Notes under the pieces: model-generated | What the model was told of the DNA's origin: nothing | Databases searched by the model: none | What the model saw: the letters and a program-made list of their open reading frames with translations, nothing else | Shown: positions 45,263 to 58,298 of the stretch, piece by piece | Position numbering within the stretch: the stretch's first letter is position 1 | Layout: every line of letters begins with the position of its first letter | Position numbers and translations under genes: made by a program | Assembly (NCBI RefSeq): GCF_011927695.1 | Contig: NZ_JAATJE010000002.1 | Span: forward strand, 730,001-794,000 | DNA: 64,000 nt | Direction: 5' to 3' | Source of the DNA: Sphingomonas jejuensis | GTDB lineage: Bacteria > Pseudomonadota > Alphaproteobacteria > Sphingomonadales > Sphingomonadaceae

Positions 45263-46690
45263 ATGCAAAGCTTCGTCGTCCAGCCCCAAGCCTATCCGGA
45301 CAAGCGCGCGCCCGCGGACCGGGCCGCCGACTTTCGGGAGATTGCGGATCGCTACGCGGTTCCGCCCGCCGAGGCGCAATCGTCGCGCTGTGCCCAATGC
45401 GGGGTGCCCTACTGCACGGTGCACTGCCCGCTCCACAACCACATCCCCGACTGGCTGCGCCTGACCGCGGAGGGGCGGTTGCGCGAGGCGTACGAGCTGT
45501 CCAACGCGACCTCGTCGATGCCGGAGATCTGCGGACGCATCTGCCCGCAGGATCGCCTGTGCGAGGGCAATTGCGTGATCGAGGGATCCGGGCACGGCGC
45601 CGTGACGATCGGGTCGGTTGAACGCTTCATCACCGACACCGCATGGGAACAGGGCTGGGTCGAGCCGCTCGAACCCGGCCGCCCGACCGGGCGTTCGGTC
45701 GGGATCATCGGGGCTGGACCCGCGGGGCTGAGCGCGGCGGAGCAGCTGCGGATCGCCGGGCACGACGTCCATGTCTATGACCGCCATGATCGCAGCGGCG
45801 GGCTGCTGACCTACGGCATTCCGGGCTTCAAGCTGGAAAAGCCGGTGGTGATGCGCCGGGTGGAACGGCTCGCCGCGGGCGGGATCCACTTCCACAACGG
45901 GTTCGAGGTGGGCCGCGACGCGACGCTGGAGGAGCTGCGGCAGCGTCACGACGCCGTGCTGATCGCCACCGGCGTCTACAAGGCGCGTGCGCTGAAGGCG
46001 GCGGGCAATCCGCAGAGCGGGATCGTCGAGGCGCTCGACTATCTCACCGCATCGAACCGGAAGGGCTTCGGTGATGCGGTGCCACGCTTCGATGATGGCA
46101 CGCTGGATGCGGCCGGGCGCCATGTGGTGGTGGTGGGCGGCGGCGATACCGCCATGGACTGCGTGCGCACCGCCATCCGCCAGAAGGCGGCGTCGGTCCG
46201 GTGCCTTTACCGGCGCGATCGGGACAACATGCCCGGGTCCCTGCGAGAGGTGGCGCATGCCGAGGAGGAGGGGGCGGAGTTCGTGTGGCTGTCCGCGCCC
46301 GACGCTTTTTCAGGGTCGGATCGGGTGACCGGCGTCCGGGCAACCGCGATGCGGCTCGGCCCGGCGGACGCCGGCGGCCGGCGCGCGCCGGAACCGCGCC
46401 CGGACGGCGGCTTCGATCTTCCGGCGGACCTCGTGATCAAGGCGCTGGGCTTCGACGCGGAAGACCTGCCGACGCTGTGGGGATCGCCCGACCTGGGCGT
46501 CACGCGCTGGGGCACGGTCCGCGTCGACCACCGCACGATGATGACCGCGCTGGACGGCGTGTTCGCCGCCGGCGACATCGTGCGCGGCGCCAGCCTGGTG
46601 GTCTGGGCGATCCGCGACGGACGCGAGGCGGCCGACAACATCCACGCCTGGCTGCGCGCCAAGGCAGCGAGCGAGAGGGTGGCGGCATGA
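45263..46690 (+). CDS. gltD: Glutamate synthase (NADPH) small subunit
   Basis: 475 residues. N-terminal Fe-S region with Cys43, 46, 51, 55 and Cys90, 94, 100, 104, then an FAD-binding Rossmann motif (GIIGAGPAGLSAAEQL) and an NADPH motif (VVVVGGGDTAMDCVR). It passes electrons from NADPH to the large subunit, making glutamate from glutamine and 2-oxoglutarate. The start at MQSFVV is chosen; an ATG 39 bp upstream is possible. It overlaps the next gene by four bases. The 143 bp upstream holds no clear promoter. Confidence 0.95.
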   Translation: MQSFVVQPQAYPDKRAPADRAADFREIADRYAVPPAEAQSSRCAQCGVPYCTVHCPLHNHIPDWLRLTAEGRLREAYELSNATSSMPEICGRICPQDRLCEGNCVIEGSGHGAVTIGSVERFITDTAWEQGWVEPLEPGRPTGRSVGIIGAGPAGLSAAEQLRIAGHDVHVYDRHDRSGGLLTYGIPGFKLEKPVVMRRVERLAAGGIHFHNGFEVGRDATLEELRQRHDAVLIATGVYKARALKAAGNPQSGIVEALDYLTASNRKGFGDAVPRFDDGTLDAAGRHVVVVGGGDTAMDCVRTAIRQKAASVRCLYRRDRDNMPGSLREVAHAEEEGAEFVWLSAPDAFSGSDRVTGVRATAMRLGPADAGGRRAPEPRPDGGFDLPADLVIKALGFDAEDLPTLWGSPDLGVTRWGTVRVDHRTMMTALDGVFAAGDIVRGASLVVWAIRDGREAADNIHAWLRAKAASERVAA

Positions 46691-47499
46691 CGACCATCGG
46701 GCCTGGCAGGGCGGCTCCCGCTCTTGCGGTCGCAGCGCTGCTGGCTTTGGCGGGCTGCGACGGCGGCGGCGGCGCTGCTGATGACGTGAATGGCGGGGAT
46801 GCCGCGAACGCGGCTGGAACGGCGACCGCGCCGGGTGCCGCCACCGCGACCGCCGCTGGCGGGGAGACCGCCGCCATCCCGGAAACGGACGATCCGGCGC
46901 TCGATTATGCGCGCCTGTTCATGCCGGCATCGCAGGTGACGGATCAGGGCGTCGCCCTGTTCCGCCAGACGTTCGACGCGAGCTTTGCGTCCGTGCCGGA
47001 AAATGTCGCGCTGGAACGCGCACGGCCCGGCACGCAGCAGGCCGCGCGCGAAGCCGGCGCCGCTGCGATGGAAGCCGTGTTCCGGCGCGAGCTGCCGGGC
47101 ATCCAGGGGCGCATCGCGGATGCCGTGCGGGGCCGGGCGACGGCGGACCAGTTCCGCGAGATCGGCCGCTTCATGCGCACCGACACGGCCCGTGCGATGC
47201 AGCGCGGCGCCAGCCAGAGCATCGCGGGCCCCGCCATGGACCGTGCCGGCGACGGTGGCCCTGCGCTGCGTGCCGGCGATCTGGCGCGGGCAGGCGCGGC
47301 ATCGGTCGGCGCGCTGACGACCGAACAGGCAACCGAGCTCCAACGTTTCGCCGCCACGCCGGCCGGTCAGGCGCTGAACGAGATCGGCCCCGTCGCCGCA
47401 TCGCTGGTGATGCGCGAGACGAACGCGCTGGCCCAGCGTGCCGAGCCCGAGGTGCGCGCCGCCATCGCCAAGGTCGTGCAGGAGCGCACCCGGCCATGA
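46687..47499 (+). CDS. Putative lipoprotein with DUF2059-like repeats
   Basis: 270 residues beginning with a lipobox (AVAALLALAGC) for lipid attachment at the Cys near residue 22, then a Gly/Ala/Thr-rich linker. The mature part contains two segments of the DUF2059 style (ADQFREIGRFMRTDTARAM and TEQATELQRFAATPAGQAL). Its start overlaps the gltD stop (ATGA). It lies between gltD and gltB with another DUF2059 protein, an unusual place for exported proteins. Function unknown. Confidence 0.75.
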   Translation: MTTIGPGRAAPALAVAALLALAGCDGGGGAADDVNGGDAANAAGTATAPGAATATAAGGETAAIPETDDPALDYARLFMPASQVTDQGVALFRQTFDASFASVPENVALERARPGTQQAAREAGAAAMEAVFRRELPGIQGRIADAVRGRATADQFREIGRFMRTDTARAMQRGASQSIAGPAMDRAGDGGPALRAGDLARAGAASVGALTTEQATELQRFAATPAGQALNEIGPVAASLVMRETNALAQRAEPEVRAAIAKVVQERTRP

Positions 47500-47542
47500 C
47501 CGGCGGCCACCGACACCCTCTCCTCTCCATCCGGACGTCCCG

Positions 47543-48276
47543 ATGATGCTGCTTTTGATCCTTCTCGCCGCAACCCAGCCGGCGGCGCCGCCGCCTCCGG
47601 TCGCATCGCGCGCGGAGACGGCGCGCCCGGTCAGTGCAGAGGCGCTGGCGCTCGCGGAGCTGCTTGCCGGACCCGACCTCGTGTTCGGCCCCGGCAGCCA
47701 GCAGCAGGCGCGCGCGATGATGATCGACCTGTACGGGCGCGATCCGGGAATGCAGGAGATCGAGGCGCGATCGCCCGGCACCGCCGCGGCCGTCGTCGAT
47801 GCCATCCTGCCGATCGTGACGCGGTCGGCGGAGCGGCGGCTGCCCGGCCTCCATCAGCGGCTCGGCGCGCTTTACCAGCAGCGGTTCACGCCGGGCGAGA
47901 TCGGACGGCTGCGCGCCTTCTACGGGTCGCCGACGGGGATCCGCTTCATTCGCGGGATGCAGCAGCGCGTCAACGGCGACGCGACGGTCGAGTCCGCGGC
48001 TGCGCGCCGCGACCGTGTTCCCGACAGCAGCGCCGTGCTCGAGGACCTCGGCCGCGCTGGCCAGGCCACCGCGATGGCCTTGTCGCCCGCCGACCAGGAG
48101 GTGCTGATGCGGCTTCGTGACGGCGGTCTGCTGCAGAAGGTGGAGCGGATGAACCCGGAGGCGGCTCGCACGCTGGTGGCCTGGAGCCAGGAGCTGAGCG
48201 CCGAGGACCAGACCGAGATCATGACGGCCAGCCAGGAAATCGTGCGCAAGCGTCTGGCCGGCGCGGAGAAGCAGCG

Positions 48277-48280
<4 letters not shown>
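47543..48280 (+). CDS. DUF2059-family exported protein
   Basis: 245 residues with a short signal peptide (MMLLLILLAATQPA). The DUF2059 core is YQQRFTPGEIGRLRAFYGSP at about 112-131, with a second weaker copy further on (ALSPADQEVLMRLRDGG). It is probably a paralogue of the preceding lipoprotein. Its stop overlaps the gltB start by four bases (ATGA), so it is translationally coupled to gltB. The role is unknown; DUF2059 proteins are periplasmic. Confidence 0.8.
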
Positions 48281-52803
<4,523 letters not shown>

Positions 52804-52809
52804 CGCCGG

Positions 52810-53346
52810 TCAGCGCCGGAGCATCAGCCATCCCGCCAGCGCGCCCAGCGCCAGCACCGGCCAGCCGCCGTCGGTGCGCAGCAGATAGCCTGCGCCGATG
52901 ACCGTCAGCGTGGCGAGGAGGACGAGGGCGGCCGTTCGCCCGAACAGCGCGAGGATGCGGCTGACGCCGACCGCCGTGGCGGCAACGGCGTTGAGGCCGA
53001 GCCAGAGATAAGAGCCGGCCGCGCCGATGCCGCCCGCCAGCGGCAGCTTCACCGTGGCGTAGCCGGTCATCGCATTGGGAAAGCTGTCCGCCGCCAGATG
53101 CATGCCGAGCCCGATCGCCAGCCCCGCCGCGACCGGGTGCCAGCGGCGGCGGAGCAGCGCCGGCATCGCTGGCAGCAGGCTGTGGGTCAGGCCGCTGCGG
53201 TGGGGCAGTCCGACCGCCGCGTCGATGTCCGGCAGGTCCAGCCCGGCGACGGTGGCCAGGATCACGGCCGCCATCGCCGCCGGCGGCCAGTGCCGCGCCG
53301 CCACCGCGGCAAGGCACGCCACGGCGAGCCACAACAAAGCCTCCAT
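52810..53346 (-). CDS. Membrane-bound metal-dependent hydrolase-like protein (YdjM family)
   Basis: 178 residues with about four or five membrane helices. The family-type motifs are LDLPDIDA and HRSGLTHSL in the first half and GMHLAADSFPN further on, which hold Asp and His residues for a metal site. The reaction is unknown. It is convergent with gltB, six bases apart, and divergent from the glutathione transferase gene by 45 bp. Confidence 0.7.
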   Translation of the reverse strand: MEALLWLAVACLAAVAARHWPPAAMAAVILATVAGLDLPDIDAAVGLPHRSGLTHSLLPAMPALLRRRWHPVAAGLAIGLGMHLAADSFPNAMTGYATVKLPLAGGIGAAGSYLWLGLNAVAATAVGVSRILALFGRTAALVLLATLTVIGAGYLLRTDGGWPVLALGALAGWLMLRR

Positions 53347-53391
53347 TCACACCCTTTCGCACAGGCCCGCCCACGCCTAACAGCGAAGCCC

Positions 53392-54063
53392 ATGTGGCAA
53401 CTCTATCAGTTCCCGCTCTGCCCCTTCTCGCGCAAGGTGCGGCTGCTGCTCGGTGAAAAGGGCATCGGCTATGAGCTGGTGCGCGAATCGCCGTGGGAGA
53501 AGCGCGACGAGTTCATCGACCTCAACCCGGCCGGGCGCACGCCGGTGCTGGTCGATGCCGAGCGCGGCACGGTTCTGATCGAATCGGCGGCGATCTGCGA
53601 ATATCTGGAAGAGACGGTCAACCAGGCGCCGATGATCTCCGGCACTGCGGTCAACCGGGCGGAGATCCGTCGCCTCACCATCTGGTGCGACGAGATCTTC
53701 CATGCCGAAGTCGGCGAGCCGATGATGCGCGAGCGCATGGTGAAGCGGCTGGTGCATCGGCAATCCCCCGATGCGGGCGCTCTGCGCCAGGCGATGAAGG
53801 CGGGCAACGTGCTGCTCGACTATCTCGACTATCTGCTCGATCACCGCACATGGCTGGCGGGCGCGACCTTCAGCCTGGCCGATCTGGCGGCGGCCGCGCA
53901 CATCTCCGTCGCCGACTATCTCGGCGGCATCGACTGGCGCGGGCATGAACAGACCAAGCGCTGGTATTCCGGGCTGAAGAGCCGCCCCAGCTTCCGGCCG
54001 CTGCTGTCGGAGCGGATGGAGGTGATCAGCCCGCCCGCGCACTACGACAAGCCGGACTTCTAG
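53392..54063 (+). CDS. Glutathione S-transferase family protein
   Basis: 223 residues. The thioredoxin-like domain has LYQFPLCPFSRKVRLLLGEKG with a Cys-Pro-Phe-Ser motif, then NPAGRTPVLVD and ESAAICEYL that bind glutathione; the helical domain has FSLADLAAAAHISVADYLG. A CPFS motif is shared with omega- and beta-like glutathione transferases acting in thiol exchange. No partner gene suggests a substrate. It ends in a strong hairpin at 54077-54097. Confidence 0.88.
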   Translation: MWQLYQFPLCPFSRKVRLLLGEKGIGYELVRESPWEKRDEFIDLNPAGRTPVLVDAERGTVLIESAAICEYLEETVNQAPMISGTAVNRAEIRRLTIWCDEIFHAEVGEPMMRERMVKRLVHRQSPDAGALRQAMKAGNVLLDYLDYLLDHRTWLAGATFSLADLAAAAHISVADYLGGIDWRGHEQTKRWYSGLKSRPSFRPLLSERMEVISPPAHYDKPDF

Positions 54064-54076
54064 GCGGCGGGCGGGT

Positions 54077-54097
54077 GGCCGGCCCGGGCCGCCGGCC
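54077..54097. terminator. GC-rich hairpin between convergent genes
   Basis: GGCCGGC (54077-54083) pairs with GCCGGCC (54091-54097), perfect seven-pair stem, seven-base loop. It sits between the stop codons of the glutathione transferase and the small gene on the other strand. No T run, so Rho-independent action is uncertain. Confidence 0.4.
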
Positions 54098-54409
54098 TCA
54101 GCGCAGCTGCGACAGCAGGATCACGCCCAGCACCGCCATCAGACCAATCAGCACCTTCAGCGCGATGCAGCGTTCCTTGTGGCTGTGTTCGGACAGGGCG
54201 TGATCGTCGAGCCAGGTGCGCCCCTCCTCCTGGCGAAGCACGCCCTGCCGCACCAGCCGATGCGCGTAGCGTTTGTGAATGCGGGTCGGCGGGTCGTAGT
54301 GGATGGCGCGGCGGGGGGAGACGGCGCCTGCCCGGCGGTGGGCGTCGATCACGTCGTTGCGGCGCTGCGCGACCGCCAGGGCGATGGTCGCGGTCGCGCC
54401 CGTCGTCAC
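54098..54409 (-). CDS. Hypothetical small protein with C-terminal membrane anchor
   Basis: 103 residues starting at GTG, overlapping the ubiG stop by four bases (GTGA). The soluble part is basic with a short winged-like block (RYAHRLVRQGVLRQEEGRTWLDD), and the C-terminus is one membrane helix (LKVLIGLMAVLGVILLSQLR). The tail-anchored layout and coupling to ubiG suggest a role in ubiquinone synthesis or a complex at the membrane, but this is inference. No family recognised. Confidence 0.65.
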   Translation of the reverse strand: MTTGATATIALAVAQRRNDVIDAHRRAGAVSPRRAIHYDPPTRIHKRYAHRLVRQGVLRQEEGRTWLDDHALSEHSHKERCIALKVLIGLMAVLGVILLSQLR

Positions 54410-55176
54410 GCCCAGGTCGCCGTCAGGAGGTAGTCGAGCGACAGGTCCTCGCTCAGCCTGAACCCGCGCGTCGGGGAAGCGGCAATCCCGCAGATATCCA
54501 CCACGCGAAGTCCGGCACCGTTGACCATCGCTGCCAGATCGTCCGGCGTGAGGAATCGGTTCCAATCATGGGTCCCGCGGGGGATGGCGCCGGTGCTCTC
54601 GGCCAGCGTGACGATGGCGAGCCGCGACAGCGCGGTGCGGTTCGGCGTCGACAGGATCATCAGCCCGCCGGGCGCGAGCGTGGCGGCCAGCCCGCGGACA
54701 AAGCCGGGCTGGTCGGCGGCATGCTCGATCACCTCCAGCGAGCAGACGAGGTCGAACGTCTCGCCGGCCAGCTGCTCGACGCCGCCCGCGCGATAGTCGA
54801 TCTGAAGGCCCTGCGCGGCGGCATGGTCCCGCGCCACGGCGACGGCCTCGGCCGCCGCATCGACGGCGGTGACGGCGGCGCCCAGCCGCGCGAGCGGTTC
54901 GGCCAAGAGGCCGCCGCCGCAGCCGAGATCCAGCGCGCGGCGCCCGTCGAGCGGCCGTCGGACGCGCGGATCGAGCTGCCAGTGGCGATCCACCTGGTCG
55001 CGAATGTAGCGCAGGCGCGGCGGGTTGAGGCGATGGAGCATCGCCGACCGGCCGGCCGGATCCCACCAGTCCGACGCCATTGCCCCGAAATGCGCCGCCT
55101 CGCGCGGGTCGATCGTGGTGCCCGAAAGCGTCGGGAGCGACTGGTCGAGCGCACCGGGCGCCGTGCTTGCCATCAT
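54406..55176 (-). CDS. ubiG: Ubiquinone biosynthesis O-methyltransferase
   Basis: 256 residues. The SAM-binding motif LDLGCGGGLLAEPLA is at about 83-97, with the post-motifs VCSLEVIEHAADQPGF and STPNRT. UbiG methylates the two O-positions in ubiquinone synthesis. The N-terminus DPREAAHFGAMASDWWDP is family-typical. It is divergent from lysC and translationally coupled to a small anchored protein. Confidence 0.95.
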   Translation of the reverse strand: MMASTAPGALDQSLPTLSGTTIDPREAAHFGAMASDWWDPAGRSAMLHRLNPPRLRYIRDQVDRHWQLDPRVRRPLDGRRALDLGCGGGLLAEPLARLGAAVTAVDAAAEAVAVARDHAAAQGLQIDYRAGGVEQLAGETFDLVCSLEVIEHAADQPGFVRGLAATLAPGGLMILSTPNRTALSRLAIVTLAESTGAIPRGTHDWNRFLTPDDLAAMVNGAGLRVVDICGIAASPTRGFRLSEDLSLDYLLTATWA

Positions 55177-55254
55177 GATTCGCCGATCCTATCAGGACAG
55201 GGCGCAGCGGGCGACCATGCGCTTTTCCAGACGTGGGACGGGGGGCAGGCCGGC

Positions 55255-56505
55255 ATGGCGCGCATCGTCATGAAGTTCGGCGGCACGTCGATGGCCGGGA
55301 TCGAGCGGATCCGGACGGTCGCCGCCCGCGTGAAGACCGAAGTCGACGCCGGCCATCAGGTGGCGGTGGTGGTGAGCGCCATGGCGGGCGAAACCGACCG
55401 GCTGGTGGGTTTCTGCCGGGAGGCCGCGCCGCTCTACGACCCGCGCGAATATGACGTGGTGGTGGCGTCCGGTGAGCAGGTGACCAGCGGGCTTCTGGCC
55501 ATCGTGCTGCAGGCCGCGGGCGTGCCGGCGCGCAGCTTCCTCGGCTGGCAGCTGCCGATCGCGACCAGCGACGCGCATGCGTCCGCCCGCATCCTGTCGA
55601 TCGACACGGGGTCGCTCGATGCGGTGCTCGCCTCCGGCGCGGTGGCGGTGATCCCGGGCTTTCAGGGCATGGCGGCGGACGGGCGCGTGTCGACGCTGGG
55701 GCGCGGCGGATCGGACACCAGCGCGGTTGCGGTGGCGGCCGCGATGAAGGCCGACCGCTGCGACATCTACACCGATGTCGACGGCGTCTACACGACAGAC
55801 CCCCGCATCGTGCCGCGCGCCCGCAAGCTGAAGCGCGTCACCTATGAGGAGATGCTGGAGCTCGCATCGGTCGGCGCCAAGGTGCTGCAGACACGGTCGG
55901 TGGGGCTGGCGATGAAGGAAGGCGTGCGCGTGCGCGTGCTGTCGTCCTTCACCGGCGACGGCGGCGCCGATCAGGGCACGCTGATCGTCGGGGATGCGGA
56001 GATCGAGGAGACCGAGATGGAAGAACAGCTCATCACCGGCATCGCGCATGACCGGAACGAGGCCAAGGTGACGCTGGCCGACGTGCCGGACCGGCCGGGC
56101 GCGGTGGCGCACATCTTCGGTCCGCTGGCGGCGGCGAGCATCAATGTCGACATGATCGTGCAGAACGTGGCGCACACCGGCGGGTCGACCGACGTGACCT
56201 TCACCGTTCCCGCCGCCGAGCTCGCCCGCGCGCTGGACGTGCTTGAAGGCGAGCGGGAGCGCATCGGCTTTTCGCGGATGCTGCACGACACCAAAGTGGT
56301 GAAGATCAGCGTGGTCGGAGTCGGAATGCGCAGCCATGCGGGCGTCGCGTCGACCATGTTCAAGGCACTGGCCGACCGCGGCATCAACATCCAGGCGATC
56401 ACCACGTCGGAGATCAAGGTCTCCGTGCTGATCGAGGAAGACTATACCGAGCTGGCGGTGCGCGTGCTCCACACCGCCTATGGTCTCGACGCGCCGGTCG
56501 CCTGA
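55255..56505 (+). CDS. lysC: Aspartate kinase
   Basis: 416 residues. The kinase domain starts with KFGGTSMAGIERIR near residue 7 and contains the aspartate-binding GRGGSDTSAVAVA; two ACT domains form the C-terminal half (about 265-416), with DRPGAVAHIF as the first. It phosphorylates aspartate for lysine, threonine and methionine synthesis, and the ACT pair gives feedback inhibition. Start at MARIVMKFGG; the long reading before it is a shadow of ubiG. Confidence 0.96.
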   Translation: MARIVMKFGGTSMAGIERIRTVAARVKTEVDAGHQVAVVVSAMAGETDRLVGFCREAAPLYDPREYDVVVASGEQVTSGLLAIVLQAAGVPARSFLGWQLPIATSDAHASARILSIDTGSLDAVLASGAVAVIPGFQGMAADGRVSTLGRGGSDTSAVAVAAAMKADRCDIYTDVDGVYTTDPRIVPRARKLKRVTYEEMLELASVGAKVLQTRSVGLAMKEGVRVRVLSSFTGDGGADQGTLIVGDAEIEETEMEEQLITGIAHDRNEAKVTLADVPDRPGAVAHIFGPLAAASINVDMIVQNVAHTGGSTDVTFTVPAAELARALDVLEGERERIGFSRMLHDTKVVKISVVGVGMRSHAGVASTMFKALADRGINIQAITTSEIKVSVLIEEDYTELAVRVLHTAYGLDAPVA

Positions 56506-56595
56506 CCTTCCGGCGCGGGCGCGCCGCGCCTTAACCTTTCGCTAAGCCGCATCGGCGACAAGTCCCTATCCCATTGATGGGCGGGGGAAAGCGCC

Positions 56596-58296
56596 GTGGC
56601 GGACGCGGTCGGGGACGAGATCGGATCGGCGGCGGAAACGGCGGCGGCACCCGCTGCGGCCGGTTCCTGGGGCATGCTTCCGGCAACGCTGGCGCTCGCC
56701 GCCTGCGGCGGTGGCGGCGGCGGGGCCGCACCGGCGCCGTCTGCAGGCAGCGGCGGATCGACGCCCGTGGTGGTGGTGCCGGCCGTGCCGACCCAGCAGC
56801 AGGCCAGCCGCTTCCTTGGGCAGGCGACGATGGGCGCCACCCGCGCAGAGATCGACGCGGTCGTCGCCAAGGGCTTCGAGGGTTGGTTGAACGAACAGTT
56901 CGCCCTGCCGCGCGAGGTGAAGCACTGGGATTGGCTGGTGAACGCCGGCTTCAACGTCGCGACCAACAAGGACAACACCGCCGGCTTCGACGCCGTCATG
57001 TGGCGGCAGATGATCGCGGCGCCGGACCAGCTGCGCCAGCGCGTCGGCATGGCGCTGCTCGACATCCTGGTGGTCGGCATCGACGGCATCAACCTGAACT
57101 GGAAGCAGTTCGCGATGGCCGCCTATGTCGACGTGCTGCTGGACGGCGCCTTCGGCAACTACCGCGACCTGATGGAGGCGGTCACCACCAACGCCGCGAT
57201 GGCGTCGTTCCTGACCTACCTCAACAACCGCAAGGCGGACACGCGCACCGGCGCGCTGCCGGACGAGAATTATGCGCGCGAGCTGATGCAGCTGTTCACG
57301 CTGGGCGTGCACCAGCTGAACATGGACGGCACGGTGAAGGGCGGCGGCAGCCCGATCGACACCTACAGCCAGGCCGACGTGTCGCAGCTGGCGCGGGTTT
57401 TCACCGGCCTGACGCTTGCCTCGGCCGACAGCTCCACGCCGGACCGCTACCGCCTGCCGCTGGTCGTCAATGCCGGCCAGAACGAGGCGGGGGGGTCGAC
57501 GGTGCTGGGCGTGGGTGTCGGCGGCGGCGGCATGGTGGCGGTCAAGAGCGCGCTGGACGTCATCTTCCAGCACCCGAACCTTCCGCCCTTCGTGTCCAAG
57601 CAGCTGATCCAGCGGCTGGTCACTTCCAACCCGTCGCCTGCCTATGTCGGCCGGGTCGCGCAGCGCTTCGTCGACAACGGATCGGGCGTCCGCGGCGACC
57701 TGAAGGCCGTCGTCCGCGCGATCCTGACCGACCAGGAGGCGCTGGGATCGGCCAGCCTGACCGCCCAGTCGTCCGGCAAGCTGCGTGAACCCGTGCTGCG
57801 CCTGACCGGATGGGCCCGCGCCTTCGGCGTTTCCTCGCCGTCTGGCGCGTGGAGCTTCGGCGACACCAGCAATCCGTCCAACCGGCTGGGCCAGGCCAAG
57901 GGCCGCAGCCAGAGCGTGTTCAACTTCTACCGTCCCGGCTACGCGCCGCCTGCAACGGCGATCTCCGCCTCCGGCCTGGTCGCGCCCGAATTCCAGATCA
58001 CCAACGAACAAAGCGTCGTCGGCTACGTCAACTACATGCACGGGCTGGTCGCGAACGGCGCGGGCGATGCCAAGGCGGACTACACCGCGATGGTCGCCAA
58101 GGCCGACAATTCGGAAAGCCTGGTCGGCGAGGTGAACCTGCTGCTTGCCGCCGGCCAGCTGAGCGCGGCCACCGTGGGATCGATCCGCGCGGCGGTGGAC
58201 AGCGTGGCGCTGACCGCCACCAACGGCGCGATCAACCGCGTCGGCATCGCCATTCTGCTGACGCTCGCCAGCCCCGACTATCTGCTGCAGAGGTGA
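56596..58296 (+). CDS. DUF1800 family protein
   Basis: 566 residues from GTG. A hydrophobic segment followed by Cys (LPATLALAAC) near residue 30-37 looks like a lipobox placed further in than usual. The DUF1800 core follows: FLGQATMGATRAEID, LMQLFTLGVHQLNMDG, and PFVSKQLIQRLVTSNPSP. The family occurs beside DUF1501 proteins and is thought to be exported; its function is unknown. It ends two bases before the DUF1501 gene. Confidence 0.85.
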   Translation: MADAVGDEIGSAAETAAAPAAAGSWGMLPATLALAACGGGGGGAAPAPSAGSGGSTPVVVVPAVPTQQQASRFLGQATMGATRAEIDAVVAKGFEGWLNEQFALPREVKHWDWLVNAGFNVATNKDNTAGFDAVMWRQMIAAPDQLRQRVGMALLDILVVGIDGINLNWKQFAMAAYVDVLLDGAFGNYRDLMEAVTTNAAMASFLTYLNNRKADTRTGALPDENYARELMQLFTLGVHQLNMDGTVKGGGSPIDTYSQADVSQLARVFTGLTLASADSSTPDRYRLPLVVNAGQNEAGGSTVLGVGVGGGGMVAVKSALDVIFQHPNLPPFVSKQLIQRLVTSNPSPAYVGRVAQRFVDNGSGVRGDLKAVVRAILTDQEALGSASLTAQSSGKLREPVLRLTGWARAFGVSSPSGAWSFGDTSNPSNRLGQAKGRSQSVFNFYRPGYAPPATAISASGLVAPEFQITNEQSVVGYVNYMHGLVANGAGDAKADYTAMVAKADNSESLVGEVNLLLAAGQLSAATVGSIRAAVDSVALTATNGAINRVGIAILLTLASPDYLLQR

Positions 58297-58298
58297 TC

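Noticed and set aside
56532-56546. CtrA-like site TTAA-N7-CTAA before the DUF1800 gene
   Set aside because: The second half departs from TTAA and no other CtrA element is seen; too weak to call.
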